Source: Labrenzia sp. R4_2 (lineage in GTDB: Bacteria; Pseudomonadota; Alphaproteobacteria; Rhizobiales; Stappiaceae). From it: DNA of 64,000 nucleotides. Position numbers and translations under genes: made by a program. Location of the stretch: assembly GCF_017743865.1 (NCBI RefSeq), contig NZ_JAGHRJ010000004.1, positions 310,001 to 374,000 of the forward strand. The letters run 5' to 3'. Positions 53,774-63,139 of the stretch are shown here, piece by piece (position 1 is the stretch's first letter; every line of letters starts with the position of its first letter). The notes beneath the pieces were generated by a model. It searched no databases, had not been told where the DNA came from, and worked only from the letters and a program-made list of their open reading frames with translations.

Positions 53774-53793
53774 CGAACTGATTGCCTGAACGA

Positions 53794-55008
53794 CTATTCA
53801 GCAGGGACAGCGTTTTTGGCTTCCCGGTCTTTTTCGGCGGCTTCGACTTCCGCAACCCAAAGTCCGTGGTGCTCCTTCGCCCACTGCAGCTCGACCTCTC
53901 CCGAGCCCATGGCGTCGTAGGCGCCTTCCATGCCAACCGACCCGATATAGATGTGAGCCAGAATGATCGCCATCATCAGGAATGCGACAATGGAGTGCCA
54001 AAGCTGGGCGTACTGCATTTCCTCATGCGGCGCGAGCTGGGTCGGCAACTCTCCAAATCCAATGAGTTGTGGCAATCCCGTCGAGTTCAGCACATTGAAT
54101 GTCGCCGCAAACATTGGATATTCAAACGGGAAGAGCAGTGAAATACCGGACGCGGAAATAGACGCACCCAGAACAATGACGCTCCAGAAAATCATCTTCT
54201 GACCGAAATTGAATTTCTTGGCCGGTGGGTGCACGCCTTTTTTGAGGAGCCCGCCCCCAACTGCAATCCATTTCAGATCAGTCTTGTTGGGGATGTTGTG
54301 GACCACCCACATCACAAACACCATCACCAAGGCGATCATGAACGCCCAGGACACGTTGTTGTGGATCCACTTGGAAGCCTGCGCGATCGGGGCAAATGCG
54401 TCGTGGCCGATCAGCGGGATAAGGGCCATGCGGCCGAACAAGGTGATCAGACCGGTGATGCCGAGCAGGATGAACGAGCCGGCGAGTAGCCAATGGCCAA
54501 AACGTTCGACCGCCTTGAACCGGGTGATTGTCCGTCCGGTTTTCTCACCATCGATGCGGATCCGCCCGCGAAGCAAATAGAACAGTGCTAAAAACCCGAG
54601 AGTTCCGAGCAAAAGATAGCCGCCATAGGTGGCGAGCGGCCCCTGGCGGAACAACAACCACCGCATACCGCCATCTTGCATGAGAACGGATGCTACTTGC
54701 CCGCCAGATGAAACGGTTACATCGGCAGACCCATAACGCAGCGCCCGCCAAAGCTCCGGGTCGGATGCACCGCCGAGTGTGCCGAGTTGAGAACTCATGC
54801 TTGCGGCTGAGTCCGGATCGCCGGTCGCGTTCCTGCGGAAGTCATAATCGACCTTCTCACCGCGCTGGCGTTTCAGGATGTCTTCCAGAGTTTGTGCCCC
54901 GCCTGTCGCGGAGCGATCGACGTCAGCGCTTGGAGCCGCCGTGTCCTGCGCAAAGGCCTGCATCATGAAAGCAAACAGTACGGCAAATGCCAACACGAAG
55001 CGGTTCAT
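53794..55008 (-). CDS. fdhC: Formate dehydrogenase cytochrome b (gamma) subunit
   Basis: 404 residues from ATG 55008 after GAGGAA. A signal peptide and a periplasmic region of about 120 residues come first (an addition relative to the compact E. coli FdnI), then four membrane helices of the di-heme cytochrome b556 type: RFKAVERFGHWLLAGSFILLGITG, HNNVSWAFMIALVMVFVMWVVHNI, and AQLWHSIVAFLMMAIILAHIYIGS hold the heme His. It passes formate-derived electrons to the quinone pool. Confidence 0.9.
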   Translation of the reverse strand: MNRFVLAFAVLFAFMMQAFAQDTAAPSADVDRSATGGAQTLEDILKRQRGEKVDYDFRRNATGDPDSAASMSSQLGTLGGASDPELWRALRYGSADVTVSSGGQVASVLMQDGGMRWLLFRQGPLATYGGYLLLGTLGFLALFYLLRGRIRIDGEKTGRTITRFKAVERFGHWLLAGSFILLGITGLITLFGRMALIPLIGHDAFAPIAQASKWIHNNVSWAFMIALVMVFVMWVVHNIPNKTDLKWIAVGGGLLKKGVHPPAKKFNFGQKMIFWSVIVLGASISASGISLLFPFEYPMFAATFNVLNSTGLPQLIGFGELPTQLAPHEEMQYAQLWHSIVAFLMMAIILAHIYIGSVGMEGAYDAMGSGEVELQWAKEHHGLWVAEVEAAEKDREAKNAVPAE

Positions 55009-55145
55009 CTCTGGTTCCTCACCCAATTGTTCCCGTAGAGACAGGTGAGGCGGCAAACAGCCGCCCCACTCTTTTTTCTTTTGTCAGAAGGGCGTTTGAT
55101 CGGCCAGCCCAGAGCGCCTCTGAGCCGGCATTGACCAACGTATCC

Positions 55146-55754
55146 TCAGCCGCCGTTTTGGCCGTATGCAGAGCCCCAGCCCCAGGCGCCGGAGCCGAAG
55201 CCGCGGGCAACCACACGCTCACGGTAGATGTTGGCGACAACATCGCCATCACCTGCGAGCAGGGCTTTGGTCGAACACATTTCCGCGCAGATCGGCAGCT
55301 TGCCTTCCGCAATACGGTTGCGGCCGTATTTCGCGAATTCCGCTGTGGAATGGTTCTCTTCAGGGCCACCAGCACAGAAGGTACACTTGTCCATCTTGCC
55401 GCGCGATCCGAAGTTGCCCGCTTGCGGGAACTGCGGTGCGCCGAACGGACAGGCATAGAAGCAATAGCCGCAGCCAATGCACAGGTCTTTCGAGTGAAGG
55501 ACCACACCTTCTTCGTTCTGGTAGAAGCAGTCGACCGGGCACACCGCCATACATGGTGCGTCCGAACAGTGCATGCAGGCAACGGAGATCGACCGTTCCC
55601 CCGGCTTACCATCATTGATGGTCACAACCCGGCGGCGGTTGATGCCCCACGGCACCTCATGCTCGTTTTTACAGGCGGTCACACAGGCATTGCATTCAAT
55701 GCAACGCTCAGCGTCACAGAGGAACTTAGCCCTCGCTTGTCCACCAAGTGCCAT
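55146..55754 (-). CDS. fdhB: Formate dehydrogenase iron-sulfur (beta) subunit
   Basis: 202 residues with four groups of ferredoxin-type cysteines: CDAERCIECNACVTACKNEHEV (first 35 residues), CMHCSDAPCMAVCP, CIGCGYCFYACPFGAP and a late CTFC. This is the four-cluster electron wire between FdhA and FdhC. It has no signal peptide and would be exported with Tat-dependent FdhA. 12 bp after fdhA, with an 137-bp gap before fdhC. Confidence 0.92.
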   Translation of the reverse strand: MALGGQARAKFLCDAERCIECNACVTACKNEHEVPWGINRRRVVTINDGKPGERSISVACMHCSDAPCMAVCPVDCFYQNEEGVVLHSKDLCIGCGYCFYACPFGAPQFPQAGNFGSRGKMDKCTFCAGGPEENHSTAEFAKYGRNRIAEGKLPICAEMCSTKALLAGDGDVVANIYRERVVARGFGSGAWGWGSAYGQNGG

Positions 55755-55766
55755 TGCGTTTCCTCC

Positions 55767-58661
55767 TTACGCTGCCGAGATCTTGCAGAGAGTGGCTTTG
55801 GTCTCCTGCATCTGGGTAACGGAGTCGTAGCCGTAGGTTTGAGCCGTATTCGTGCTCTCGCCGAGAACATACGGGTCGGCCCCTTTTGGATATTTCGACC
55901 GCTGGTCTTCACCTTGATAATGACCACCGAAGTGGAACGGCATGAAGGCAACGCCTTCACCGACCCGCTCGGTCACCATTGCCATGACCTTGACCTTGCC
56001 GCCTTCCGGACCTTCGACCCAGACCTGCGCGCCGTCCCGAATACCAATGTTGTTGGCATCACGTGGATTGATTTCGACGAACATGTCCTGCTGAAGTTCG
56101 GCAAGCCACGGGTTCGACCGTGTCTCATCACCACCGCCTTCATACTCGACCAGACGACCGGAGGTCAGGATGATCGGGTAATCGCGGGAGAAGTCCTGCT
56201 TCTGGATCGACGCATAAAGTGTCGGCAGACGGTAGAACTTGCGGTCTTCGTAGGTCGGGTAATCCGCCACGAGATCCCGGCGATTGGTGTAGAGCGGCTC
56301 GCGGTGAAGCGGAACCGGGTCCGGGAAGGTCCATACAACAGCACGAGCCTTCGCGTTGCCGAACGGTGAGCAGCCGTGCTTGATGGCCACCCGCTGGATG
56401 CCGCCGGAAAGGTCGGTCTTCCAGTTGGTTTTCGGTCCAGCGACGGCATCAATCGCTGCACGCTCTTCATCGGTCAGGTCACCGTCCCATCCAAGATCCA
56501 TCAGCATCTGCATGGTGAATTCTGGATAGCCGTCCTGAATTTCCGCACCCGGATTGGAGACACCTTCGGCCAGAAGGTTCTGACCATCCCGCTCGACACC
56601 GAAACGTGCCCGGAAGCTCAACCCCCCTTCGGCGACCGGCTTGGACATGTCGTAAAGGTTCGGTGTGCCCGGGTGTTTCATTTCTGCAGTACCCCAGCAC
56701 GGCCACGGCATACCGTAGTAGTCGCCATCCGCGGGACCGCCATTTGCCTGCAGCGTCGTCCTGTCGAATGTGTGCTGGTTGGCCATGTGCAGCTTGATCC
56801 GCTCCGGAGACTGACCAGTGTATCCGACCGTCCACATACCGCGGTTAAACTCGCGGGTTGTGTCCTCGATGTTCGGCGTGATGCCGTCATCCTCAAGGGC
56901 AATGTTGCGGAAGATCCGGTCATGGAAACCGAACTTCTTGGCAAACAGGCCAATGATTTCGTGGTCGGTCTTGGATTCGAACAACGGCTCGATCACCTGG
57001 TCGCGCCACTGGATGGAGCGGTTTGAGGCGGTGACAGATCCATAGGTTTCGAACTGGGTCGTTGCCGGGAGTAGATAGACACCATCCGTCCGGTCATGAA
57101 GTACGGCAGAGACGGTCGGGAACGGGTCAATGACGACCAGCGTATCCAGTTTCTCCATCGCGGTTTTCATTTCCGTCATACGGGTCTGGGAGTTTGGAGC
57201 GTGGCCCCAAAGTACCATGGCCCGAACTTCGGCCGGCTGATCGGTGTTCGCCGGATCTTCCAGAACCCCGTCGATCCAGCGGCTGACCGGAATACCGGTG
57301 AGGTTCATGAGGTTCTTTTCTTTACCGTCAGCGCCGGTCGTCTTAGCGAACTGCCCTTTCAGCCAATCAAGATCCTCGCCCCAGACACGGGACCAGTGCC
57401 CCCAAGCACCCGCGCTCAGGCCATAGTAGCCAGGCAAGGTGTGTGACAGAACGCCAAGGTCGGTTGCACCCTGGACGTTGTCGTGACCGCGGAAGATGTT
57501 GGTGCCGCCACCGGTTGTGCCCATGTTGCCAAGAGCCAACTGCAGCACGCAGTAAGCGCGCGTGTTGTTGTTACCGTTGGTGTGCTGTGTTCCACCCATG
57601 CACCAGATCACGGTGCCTGGACGGTTGTTCGCTAGCGTCCGCGCCACGCGTTTCAGCTGGCTGCCCGGAGTGCCGGTGACACGCTCGACTTCGTCCGGCG
57701 TCCACCGGGCGACTTCTTCCTTGATCTGGTCCATGCCCCAGACACGGGTCCGGATGAACTCTTTGTCCTCCCAGCCATTGTCGAAGATATGCCAGAGGAT
57801 ACCCCAAATGAGCGCCACGTCCGAACCTGGACGGAAACGGACATACTCGTCTGCATGAGCAGCGGTGCGGGTAAAGCGCGGATCACAAACGATCAGCGGT
57901 GCGTTGTTCTGCTCCTTGGCGCGCAAGACGTGGAGCAAAGACACAGGATGCGCCTCAGCCGGGTTACCGCCAATGATGAAGATCGCACGGGAATTGTGGA
58001 TGTCGTTGTAGCTGTTTGTCATGGCGCCGTAGCCCCATGTGTTTGCTACGCCGGCAACCGTGGTCGAGTGACAAATACGAGCCTGGTGGTCAACGTTGTT
58101 GGTTCCCCAGTAGGCCGCGAATTTCCGGAACAGATAAGCCTGCTCATTGTTGTGCTTGGCCGAACCGAGCCAATAAACACTGTCCGGGCCGCTTTCTTCG
58201 CGGATTTGCATCATCTGGTCGCCGATCTCGTTGATCGCCTGCTCCCAGCTGATTTTCTTCCACTCGCCGCCTTCCTTTTTCATCGGATATTTCAGGCGGC
58301 GTTCGCCGTGCGCATGCTCACGAACGGCAGCACCCTTGGCGCAGTGCGCACCGAGGTTGAATGGGCTGTCCCAACCCGGTTCCTGGCCAACCCAGACCCC
58401 GTTGGAAACTTCAGCCACAACTGTACAACCGACGGAGCAGTGTGTGCAGACCGTTTTCACGTTCTTCACGGCACCGGCGCCAGCTTGTGCTTTGGCTTGT
58501 GTTACAGAACCGCCCATGGCGGAAATGGCGGCCAATCCGCCAGCTGCGACACCGGAACCTTTAAGGAATGTCCGGCGGTCTACAGATTTATGTGCAGTGT
58601 CTCTAAGGATACTTGCACCTTGGGGGCGTCGCGCAACCCCATTGGTCTTTTTCCTAAGCAT
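55767..58661 (-). CDS. fdhA: Formate dehydrogenase catalytic (alpha) subunit, Cys type
   Basis: 964-residue molybdo/tungsto-bis-MGD enzyme, Tat-exported (DRRTFLKGSGVAAGG). The [4Fe-4S] ligands are C72, C75, C79 and C107. The catalytic residue is Cys197 next to His198 (ARICHSTTVAGVANTWGYGAMTN); selenocysteine is not used. The C-terminal MopB domain includes ILTSGRLVEYEGGGDETRSNP and VEINPRDANNIGI. With FdhBC it is a periplasm-facing, quinone-reducing FDH-N/O type enzyme. The nearby tup genes make tungsten a candidate metal. Confidence 0.95.
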   Translation of the reverse strand: MLRKKTNGVARRPQGASILRDTAHKSVDRRTFLKGSGVAAGGLAAISAMGGSVTQAKAQAGAGAVKNVKTVCTHCSVGCTVVAEVSNGVWVGQEPGWDSPFNLGAHCAKGAAVREHAHGERRLKYPMKKEGGEWKKISWEQAINEIGDQMMQIREESGPDSVYWLGSAKHNNEQAYLFRKFAAYWGTNNVDHQARICHSTTVAGVANTWGYGAMTNSYNDIHNSRAIFIIGGNPAEAHPVSLLHVLRAKEQNNAPLIVCDPRFTRTAAHADEYVRFRPGSDVALIWGILWHIFDNGWEDKEFIRTRVWGMDQIKEEVARWTPDEVERVTGTPGSQLKRVARTLANNRPGTVIWCMGGTQHTNGNNNTRAYCVLQLALGNMGTTGGGTNIFRGHDNVQGATDLGVLSHTLPGYYGLSAGAWGHWSRVWGEDLDWLKGQFAKTTGADGKEKNLMNLTGIPVSRWIDGVLEDPANTDQPAEVRAMVLWGHAPNSQTRMTEMKTAMEKLDTLVVIDPFPTVSAVLHDRTDGVYLLPATTQFETYGSVTASNRSIQWRDQVIEPLFESKTDHEIIGLFAKKFGFHDRIFRNIALEDDGITPNIEDTTREFNRGMWTVGYTGQSPERIKLHMANQHTFDRTTLQANGGPADGDYYGMPWPCWGTAEMKHPGTPNLYDMSKPVAEGGLSFRARFGVERDGQNLLAEGVSNPGAEIQDGYPEFTMQMLMDLGWDGDLTDEERAAIDAVAGPKTNWKTDLSGGIQRVAIKHGCSPFGNAKARAVVWTFPDPVPLHREPLYTNRRDLVADYPTYEDRKFYRLPTLYASIQKQDFSRDYPIILTSGRLVEYEGGGDETRSNPWLAELQQDMFVEINPRDANNIGIRDGAQVWVEGPEGGKVKVMAMVTERVGEGVAFMPFHFGGHYQGEDQRSKYPKGADPYVLGESTNTAQTYGYDSVTQMQETKATLCKISAA

Positions 58662-58765
58662 TTTGCCCTACCTTGCTGATACCCCATTTGGGTACGGCTG
58701 GGTGTGTCAGTGAACCGGCCATCGGGCGTCACGCAACCATCGGCCGGTGTGTTCACAGGGTCCAG

Positions 58766-58966
58766 TTAGAACCGGGCGCTGTCGTAATAGGCGCGGGTAT
58801 GCACGGTGTCTTGCATCTTCTCAGAAGCAAGATCCGGCTCAGCGGCTTGCGCAGCTGTCCCCGTCGCGACCACAGCAGCTGCGGCCGGGGCCGAAATGGC
58901 CGCCAGTTTCAGGAAGTCACGGCGTCCGGCCTCAAGGCCTGCGCCCGACTGTTCGGGTCGTTTCAT
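58766..58966 (-). CDS. Formate dehydrogenase region TAT-target small protein
   Basis: 66 residues: a Tat signal (GRRDFLKLAAISAPAAAAVV) followed by only about 30 mature residues ending YYDSARF. Short proteins of this exact kind recur directly upstream of fdhA in many proteobacteria and are known as the formate dehydrogenase region TAT target family. The function is unknown; it may help FdhA export or be a small subunit. GAGGAGG precedes the ATG. Confidence 0.88.
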   Translation of the reverse strand: MKRPEQSGAGLEAGRRDFLKLAAISAPAAAAVVATGTAAQAAEPDLASEKMQDTVHTRAYYDSARF

Positions 58967-59058
58967 CGTTGCAATCCTCCTCTCATTCCAGGCGGCGGCG
59001 CCGCCTTAATTGCCAACGTGAATGTTAGATTTCCCGGCATCGCGTCATGCCGAAAGAT

Positions 59059-59667
59059 CTAATTGGGCAGCATCTCGAATGCTTCTGCTTCGATCTCCAT
59101 AAACTGCCGCCCGAGCGACCCGACGGCCGAATAAAGGACCGACGTCCTTGAGGCCTCCAAGTCACTGAAGAAGTGCACGGCCCAAGGGCCCACATGTGCG
59201 TTGAAAAAGGACTTCTGGTCTGCGACCGAAGTGACCTTGCCGAAGCGTCCAACGATCAGCCCGCCCATGATTTCCATGAGCGATGCGATGTTGTCCTCCG
59301 GCTCTTTTTTGCCCTCTGCGCGCTGGATACCGCGCTCAGCCATCTCTTGCCGCAGGTTTGCAAGAGGCTTTTCGTTCAAAAATCCTGTCAGGTAATGGCT
59401 CGCGTAGGGCAAGAGCTCGCCGCGTCCAAGGCCGATGAACAACGCGTTGAATTCGCGCTCGGCATCCTGTTCCGATGTCACCGAAGCAAGTTTTGCAAGG
59501 GTTTTGAGGGTCGTGCCCAGCGGGGTGTCGTCGCCCGAAAGCGCAGCAATTTGCCTAAGGAGGTCGTTGTCCGCCGGCTTTGCCAGCAATACCCCCAAAA
59601 AGTTATATAAGTCTGCTCTCGCCTGGTCTTCCGGGTCGATCACATATTCCGTAACAACAGCGGCCAT
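59059..59667 (-). CDS. TorD/DmsD-family chaperone for formate dehydrogenase
   Basis: 202 residues, all-helical TorD family: RADLYNFLGVLLAKPA at the start, and the conserved EREFNALFIGLGRGELLPYASHYL (the E-x-x-x-x-F-x-G-x-x-P-x-x-P/Y-S motif). It should bind the FdhA Tat signal until the cofactor is inserted. GGGAGGTGA precedes the ATG. Confidence 0.9.
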   Translation of the reverse strand: MAAVVTEYVIDPEDQARADLYNFLGVLLAKPADNDLLRQIAALSGDDTPLGTTLKTLAKLASVTSEQDAEREFNALFIGLGRGELLPYASHYLTGFLNEKPLANLRQEMAERGIQRAEGKKEPEDNIASLMEIMGGLIVGRFGKVTSVADQKSFFNAHVGPWAVHFFSDLEASRTSVLYSAVGSLGRQFMEIEAEAFEMLPN

Positions 59668-59724
59668 GCGCCGTCACCTCCCTCAAACGCAAAGAGTTTA
59701 GCTCCCACAAGTCGGGTTCGATAT

Positions 59725-60402
59725 TCACGAATAGTCGAACCTCATTCGGCGAGGGCGTTGAGGCGGCTCTGCCTCGACATTGGTTGTATCACCCGCCGAA
59801 GACTCAAACTCGTCACGTATTGGCATATCTTGCAACAACGCTTCTCCTTGCGTCAATTGCACAAGTGCTTCTTCATTTTCGCCACAATTATGCTGCTCTG
59901 CAGTAATTTCCTCATCTTGCACTGCAGCAATTCTTTGATTTGCTTCGTCTGGCTCGACGATCGCTTCTGCCACCTCTTCGGCGATCTCGTCTTCCTCGCC
60001 TTCTACAAACCGTTCCACCATCCCTTTACCGACCTGATAGACGGTCTGGAGGTTAGAGACGACTGTTGCGGCATCAGTGAAGTCATCTGCGTAATCAACC
60101 AAGCCATCCAGGTTGGCGAGAACCGGATTGAGGCCCCAGAGCCTGCGCAGCGCACGCCGCTTGAGCCGCTCAGGAACCGCAGCTGACAAAAATTGGCTAA
60201 AGTCATCTTTTTCGGTGAGCGTATCGGGGTCCGGAAGGTTGAGTTCTTCGAGGATCTCAGCATCGCTTTTGGTTTCAAGCTCGGCCCGTTCCTTTGCGGC
60301 CTCCGCTTCTTCTACCTGAACACGTTCCAGCTCTTCGGACCGCTGCACTGCCGCTTTTCGCCGCGACCAGAAATCCATCCCCGCTTTTTCATCGCCGGTC
60401 AT
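59725..60402 (-). CDS. DUF3306 family protein
   Basis: 225 residues, acidic. It opens with DFWSRRKAAV, the hallmark of the DUF3306 family; the core FSQFLSAAVPERLKRRALRRLWGLNPVLANLDGLVDYADDFTD follows, and the rest is low-complexity and Glu-rich. DUF3306 and DUF3305 genes accompany fdh operons in alphaproteobacteria; the function is unknown. Overlaps DUF3305 by 4 bp. Confidence 0.85.
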   Translation of the reverse strand: MTGDEKAGMDFWSRRKAAVQRSEELERVQVEEAEAAKERAELETKSDAEILEELNLPDPDTLTEKDDFSQFLSAAVPERLKRRALRRLWGLNPVLANLDGLVDYADDFTDAATVVSNLQTVYQVGKGMVERFVEGEEDEIAEEVAEAIVEPDEANQRIAAVQDEEITAEQHNCGENEEALVQLTQGEALLQDMPIRDEFESSAGDTTNVEAEPPQRPRRMRFDYS

Positions 60403-60968
60403 TGCAAGGTGTCCTTTGGCTTGCGCCGCGGAGAGCGGTAGACATCCGTCATCTGGCGAATACGGGGGTCGCCAATTCCTTCTTCTTGCAGATCGACCCG
60501 CTTTTTATCCCGACGGCGCTTGATAAAGATTTCGTCCTCATGATGGGTCTCGGCAAACTCTCGCACCCATGCGATCAGGCCCGGCGGCATCGGAACCTTT
60601 TCAACGAGAACGTCGCTCGTATCCGCATAGTCTTGCCCTTCGTAAGCTGAAGCAGTGATCAGCATCACCTCCATGGGGACGTCCCGGTCCAGCTCTTCGG
60701 CGGGCCGCATCACGACATAAAGCGAGGGCGTTTTGTCAGAGAGCGCGGTGAGATAGGCCTCGGTTTCGGCGCGGTGCAGCTCAAGAGGAAGGGTGGCCGC
60801 ATGGTACTCGACTGCGTCTCCCTCCTTGCGCAGCACTTGCCAGTCTGCATCACCTGCGCCTGGCAAAAGCGATACAGCACGCCAAGACCATTTCTGCCAG
60901 CGCGTCACGCCGGGCAAGCGGCGCACGACAATGCCAACCGGCATCGAACGGCTTCTTTCCGTATTCAC
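60399..60968 (-). CDS. DUF3305 family protein
   Basis: 189 residues with the family opening MPVGIVVRRLPGVTRWQKWSWRAVSLLPGA and LHRAETEAYLTALSDKTPSLYVVMRP. GTG 60968 lies 10 bases after GGAGG; an inner ATG at 60944 is possible. It is the first gene of the minus-strand fdh operon and faces the ferredoxin-like gene across about 196 bp, which should carry both promoters. Function unknown. Confidence 0.85.
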   Translation of the reverse strand: MNTERSRSMPVGIVVRRLPGVTRWQKWSWRAVSLLPGAGDADWQVLRKEGDAVEYHAATLPLELHRAETEAYLTALSDKTPSLYVVMRPAEELDRDVPMEVMLITASAYEGQDYADTSDVLVEKVPMPPGLIAWVREFAETHHEDEIFIKRRRDKKRVDLQEEGIGDPRIRQMTDVYRSPRRKPKDTLQ

Positions 60969-61164
60969 AGACGCGCATCCTCCAAATATCCGGTCCGGCC
61001 GGAAATTTTATTTTTGCCCATGCTGACGCAACATCTGGAAATTTCAAGTCCTTACAAAGGCCACTTGACGGAAAGACACCTTCGCCCTTGATTAGAAACT
61101 GATGAGCCAATTTCCTGCGCGGGAGACGCTGAAATGGCATCATGGGGGAGAGGACACGCGCTCG

Positions 61165-63123
61165 ATGACAGAAGCGAAGCTGCTGCTGTGTGACTGCTTG
61201 AAAAGCCAGTCGATTAACGCAGAAGAGATTGAAAAATATACTGGGCTGGCTTGCTCGAAAGTCCATACAGCCCTGTGTCACACGGAAGCTCCAGCGGCCG
61301 AATCAGAGTTGCAAAGCGGCGACGTCGTCATTGCCTGCGCTCAAGAACGAACGTTCTTCGAAGAGCTCGCGCAAGATCTTGAAGTAAATGATCCGCATTT
61401 TATCGACATCCGCGACCGTGCGGGGTGGACCTCGAGCGATGTTGAACCAACGGCAAAAATGGCAGCGCTCATCGCTGAGGCCATGTTGCCGGATCCGGGT
61501 GAACGCGTCGTTGACGTTTCGTCCGAAGGGACTTGCTTGCTGCTTGGTGAACCGGACATCGCGTTTGATGCGGCCAAGCTTCTTTGTGACACACTGAGTG
61601 TGACTGTTCTGGTCACCCCCGATGTCGAGCTACCGGTTACTGACGATCGCCGCTTTGATGTCGTGCGCGGTCACATCAAATCGGCAACCGGTGCCCTCGG
61701 CGGATTTCAAGTCGCTTTCGACGCTCTGCAGGAACGCATTCCAGGTGGCCGGGGCGCATTCAACTGGACAGAACCGAAAGGCGGCGGCCAGAGCGCGTGT
61801 GACATCATCGTGGACCTGCGCAGGGATGCACCTCTGTTTCCCGCCGCTGATAAGCGCGAGGGGTATCTTCGCGCGGATCCCGGAAACAAGGATGCTTATT
61901 CGAAGGTTATCCTGGAAGCATCTCAACTCATCGGGACGTTTGAAAAACCAATCTACGTAAAGGTCAACGAAGACCTTTGTGCGCACTCCAGAGCACAGAA
62001 AACCGGCTGCAACCGCTGCCTAAACCTTTGCCCAACCGGTGCAATTACTCCCGCTGGAGATCACATCACCATCGACCCGATGGTCTGCGCAGGATGCGGG
62101 ATGTGCTCAGCGGTGTGTCCGTCCGGCGCTGTTTCCTATGACGCTCCGACACCGCAACACGTCTTCAAGCGGATTGAGACGCTTTCAACGACCTGGCGGA
62201 AGGCGTCAAACGAGCCTCCACGCCTGCTGGTCCATGATGCGGCCTACGGTCTCGAAATAATCCAACTGTCGGCCCGATACGGCAAAGGCCTGCCGATTGA
62301 CGTTATTCCGCTGGAAGTATCGGCATTGGCCGCTTTCGGCCACGCAGAGGCTCTTGCAGCCCTTGGATGCGGATTCGCTGCAGTCGACATCCTTGTGTCA
62401 CCCCAGACAGAACAGGATGGTCTCCCCTTCCAGGTCGATCTCGCAAACTCCATTTCCGGAAACAACCAGATTCGATTGCTCGAACCAACGGATCCGGATG
62501 ATTTGGAAGCCGCGCTCTATGAAGAGGCGGAACGGACAGCAAACGAGGCCCCAATCCTTCCGCTTGGATCCCGCCGGCAGGTGACGCGCCTTGCCGCGAA
62601 GACCTTGAACGCACCGGACGCTGTGCTGGAACTTCCTGCCGGAGCCCCTTACGGCGCCGTTGCCATAAACGAAGACGCTTGCACATTGTGCCTTTCGTGC
62701 GTGTCCTTGTGCCCCTCCGGAGCCCTCAAGGAAAATCCTGATCAACCGCAACTTCGCTTCCAGGAAGACGCCTGCTTGCAATGCGGCATCTGCACAAACA
62801 TCTGCCCGGAAAGCGCTCTTTCCCTGGTTCCCCAGCTGAACTTGACCGACGTGGCTTTGACACCGATTGTGCTGAAAGAGGAAGAACCGTTTGAGTGCAT
62901 CGAATGCGGCAAACCGTTTGGGGTTCGCTCAACAGTCGAACGGATCATGGGGCAGCTCGCCGGCAAGCATTCCATGTTTAAAGATGGCGGGGCCGCCCGG
63001 ATGATCCAGATGTGTGACGATTGCCGGGTCAATGCGGCTTACCACAGCGAGAACAATCCGTTTGCATCCAACGAACGCCCGCGGGTTCGAACCACCGACG
63101 ACTATATCAGGCGCGACCATTGA
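61165..63123 (+). CDS. Multi-cluster 4Fe-4S protein of the fdh region
   Basis: 652 residues from ATG 61165 (an upstream ATG-less extension to 61102 is possible). Four ferredoxin-type cysteine groups: CNRCLNLCPTGAI and CAGCGMCSAVCPSGAV in the middle, CTLCLSCVSLCPSGAL and CLQCGICTNICPESAL near residue 530-580, then CIECGKPFGVRSTVERIM and MCDDCR at the C-terminus. Family members sit beside fdh operons with DUF3305/3306; they are cytoplasmic and thought to work in electron delivery or FDH maturation. Divergent from the fdh operon. Confidence 0.85.
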   Translation: MTEAKLLLCDCLKSQSINAEEIEKYTGLACSKVHTALCHTEAPAAESELQSGDVVIACAQERTFFEELAQDLEVNDPHFIDIRDRAGWTSSDVEPTAKMAALIAEAMLPDPGERVVDVSSEGTCLLLGEPDIAFDAAKLLCDTLSVTVLVTPDVELPVTDDRRFDVVRGHIKSATGALGGFQVAFDALQERIPGGRGAFNWTEPKGGGQSACDIIVDLRRDAPLFPAADKREGYLRADPGNKDAYSKVILEASQLIGTFEKPIYVKVNEDLCAHSRAQKTGCNRCLNLCPTGAITPAGDHITIDPMVCAGCGMCSAVCPSGAVSYDAPTPQHVFKRIETLSTTWRKASNEPPRLLVHDAAYGLEIIQLSARYGKGLPIDVIPLEVSALAAFGHAEALAALGCGFAAVDILVSPQTEQDGLPFQVDLANSISGNNQIRLLEPTDPDDLEAALYEEAERTANEAPILPLGSRRQVTRLAAKTLNAPDAVLELPAGAPYGAVAINEDACTLCLSCVSLCPSGALKENPDQPQLRFQEDACLQCGICTNICPESALSLVPQLNLTDVALTPIVLKEEEPFECIECGKPFGVRSTVERIMGQLAGKHSMFKDGGAARMIQMCDDCRVNAAYHSENNPFASNERPRVRTTDDYIRRDH

Positions 63124-63139
63124 CCGTGCCTGATCAGGA

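Noticed and set aside
54987..56369. 460-codon open frame on the plus strand
   Set aside because: Antisense to fdhC, fdhB and fdhA, all of which have strong motifs; the translated sequence is His/Arg/Val-rich with no family pattern.
55767..58661. Selenocysteine in FdhA
   Set aside because: The catalytic codon is TGC on the coding strand (Cys197); there is no in-frame TGA, so no SECIS element is needed.
57789..58679. 296-codon plus-strand frame
   Set aside because: Antisense to the start of fdhA, without domain features.
63083..63096. tRNA T-loop-like GGTTCGAACC
   Set aside because: It is inside the coding frame of the ferredoxin-like gene, and no acceptor or anticodon stem can be built around it.
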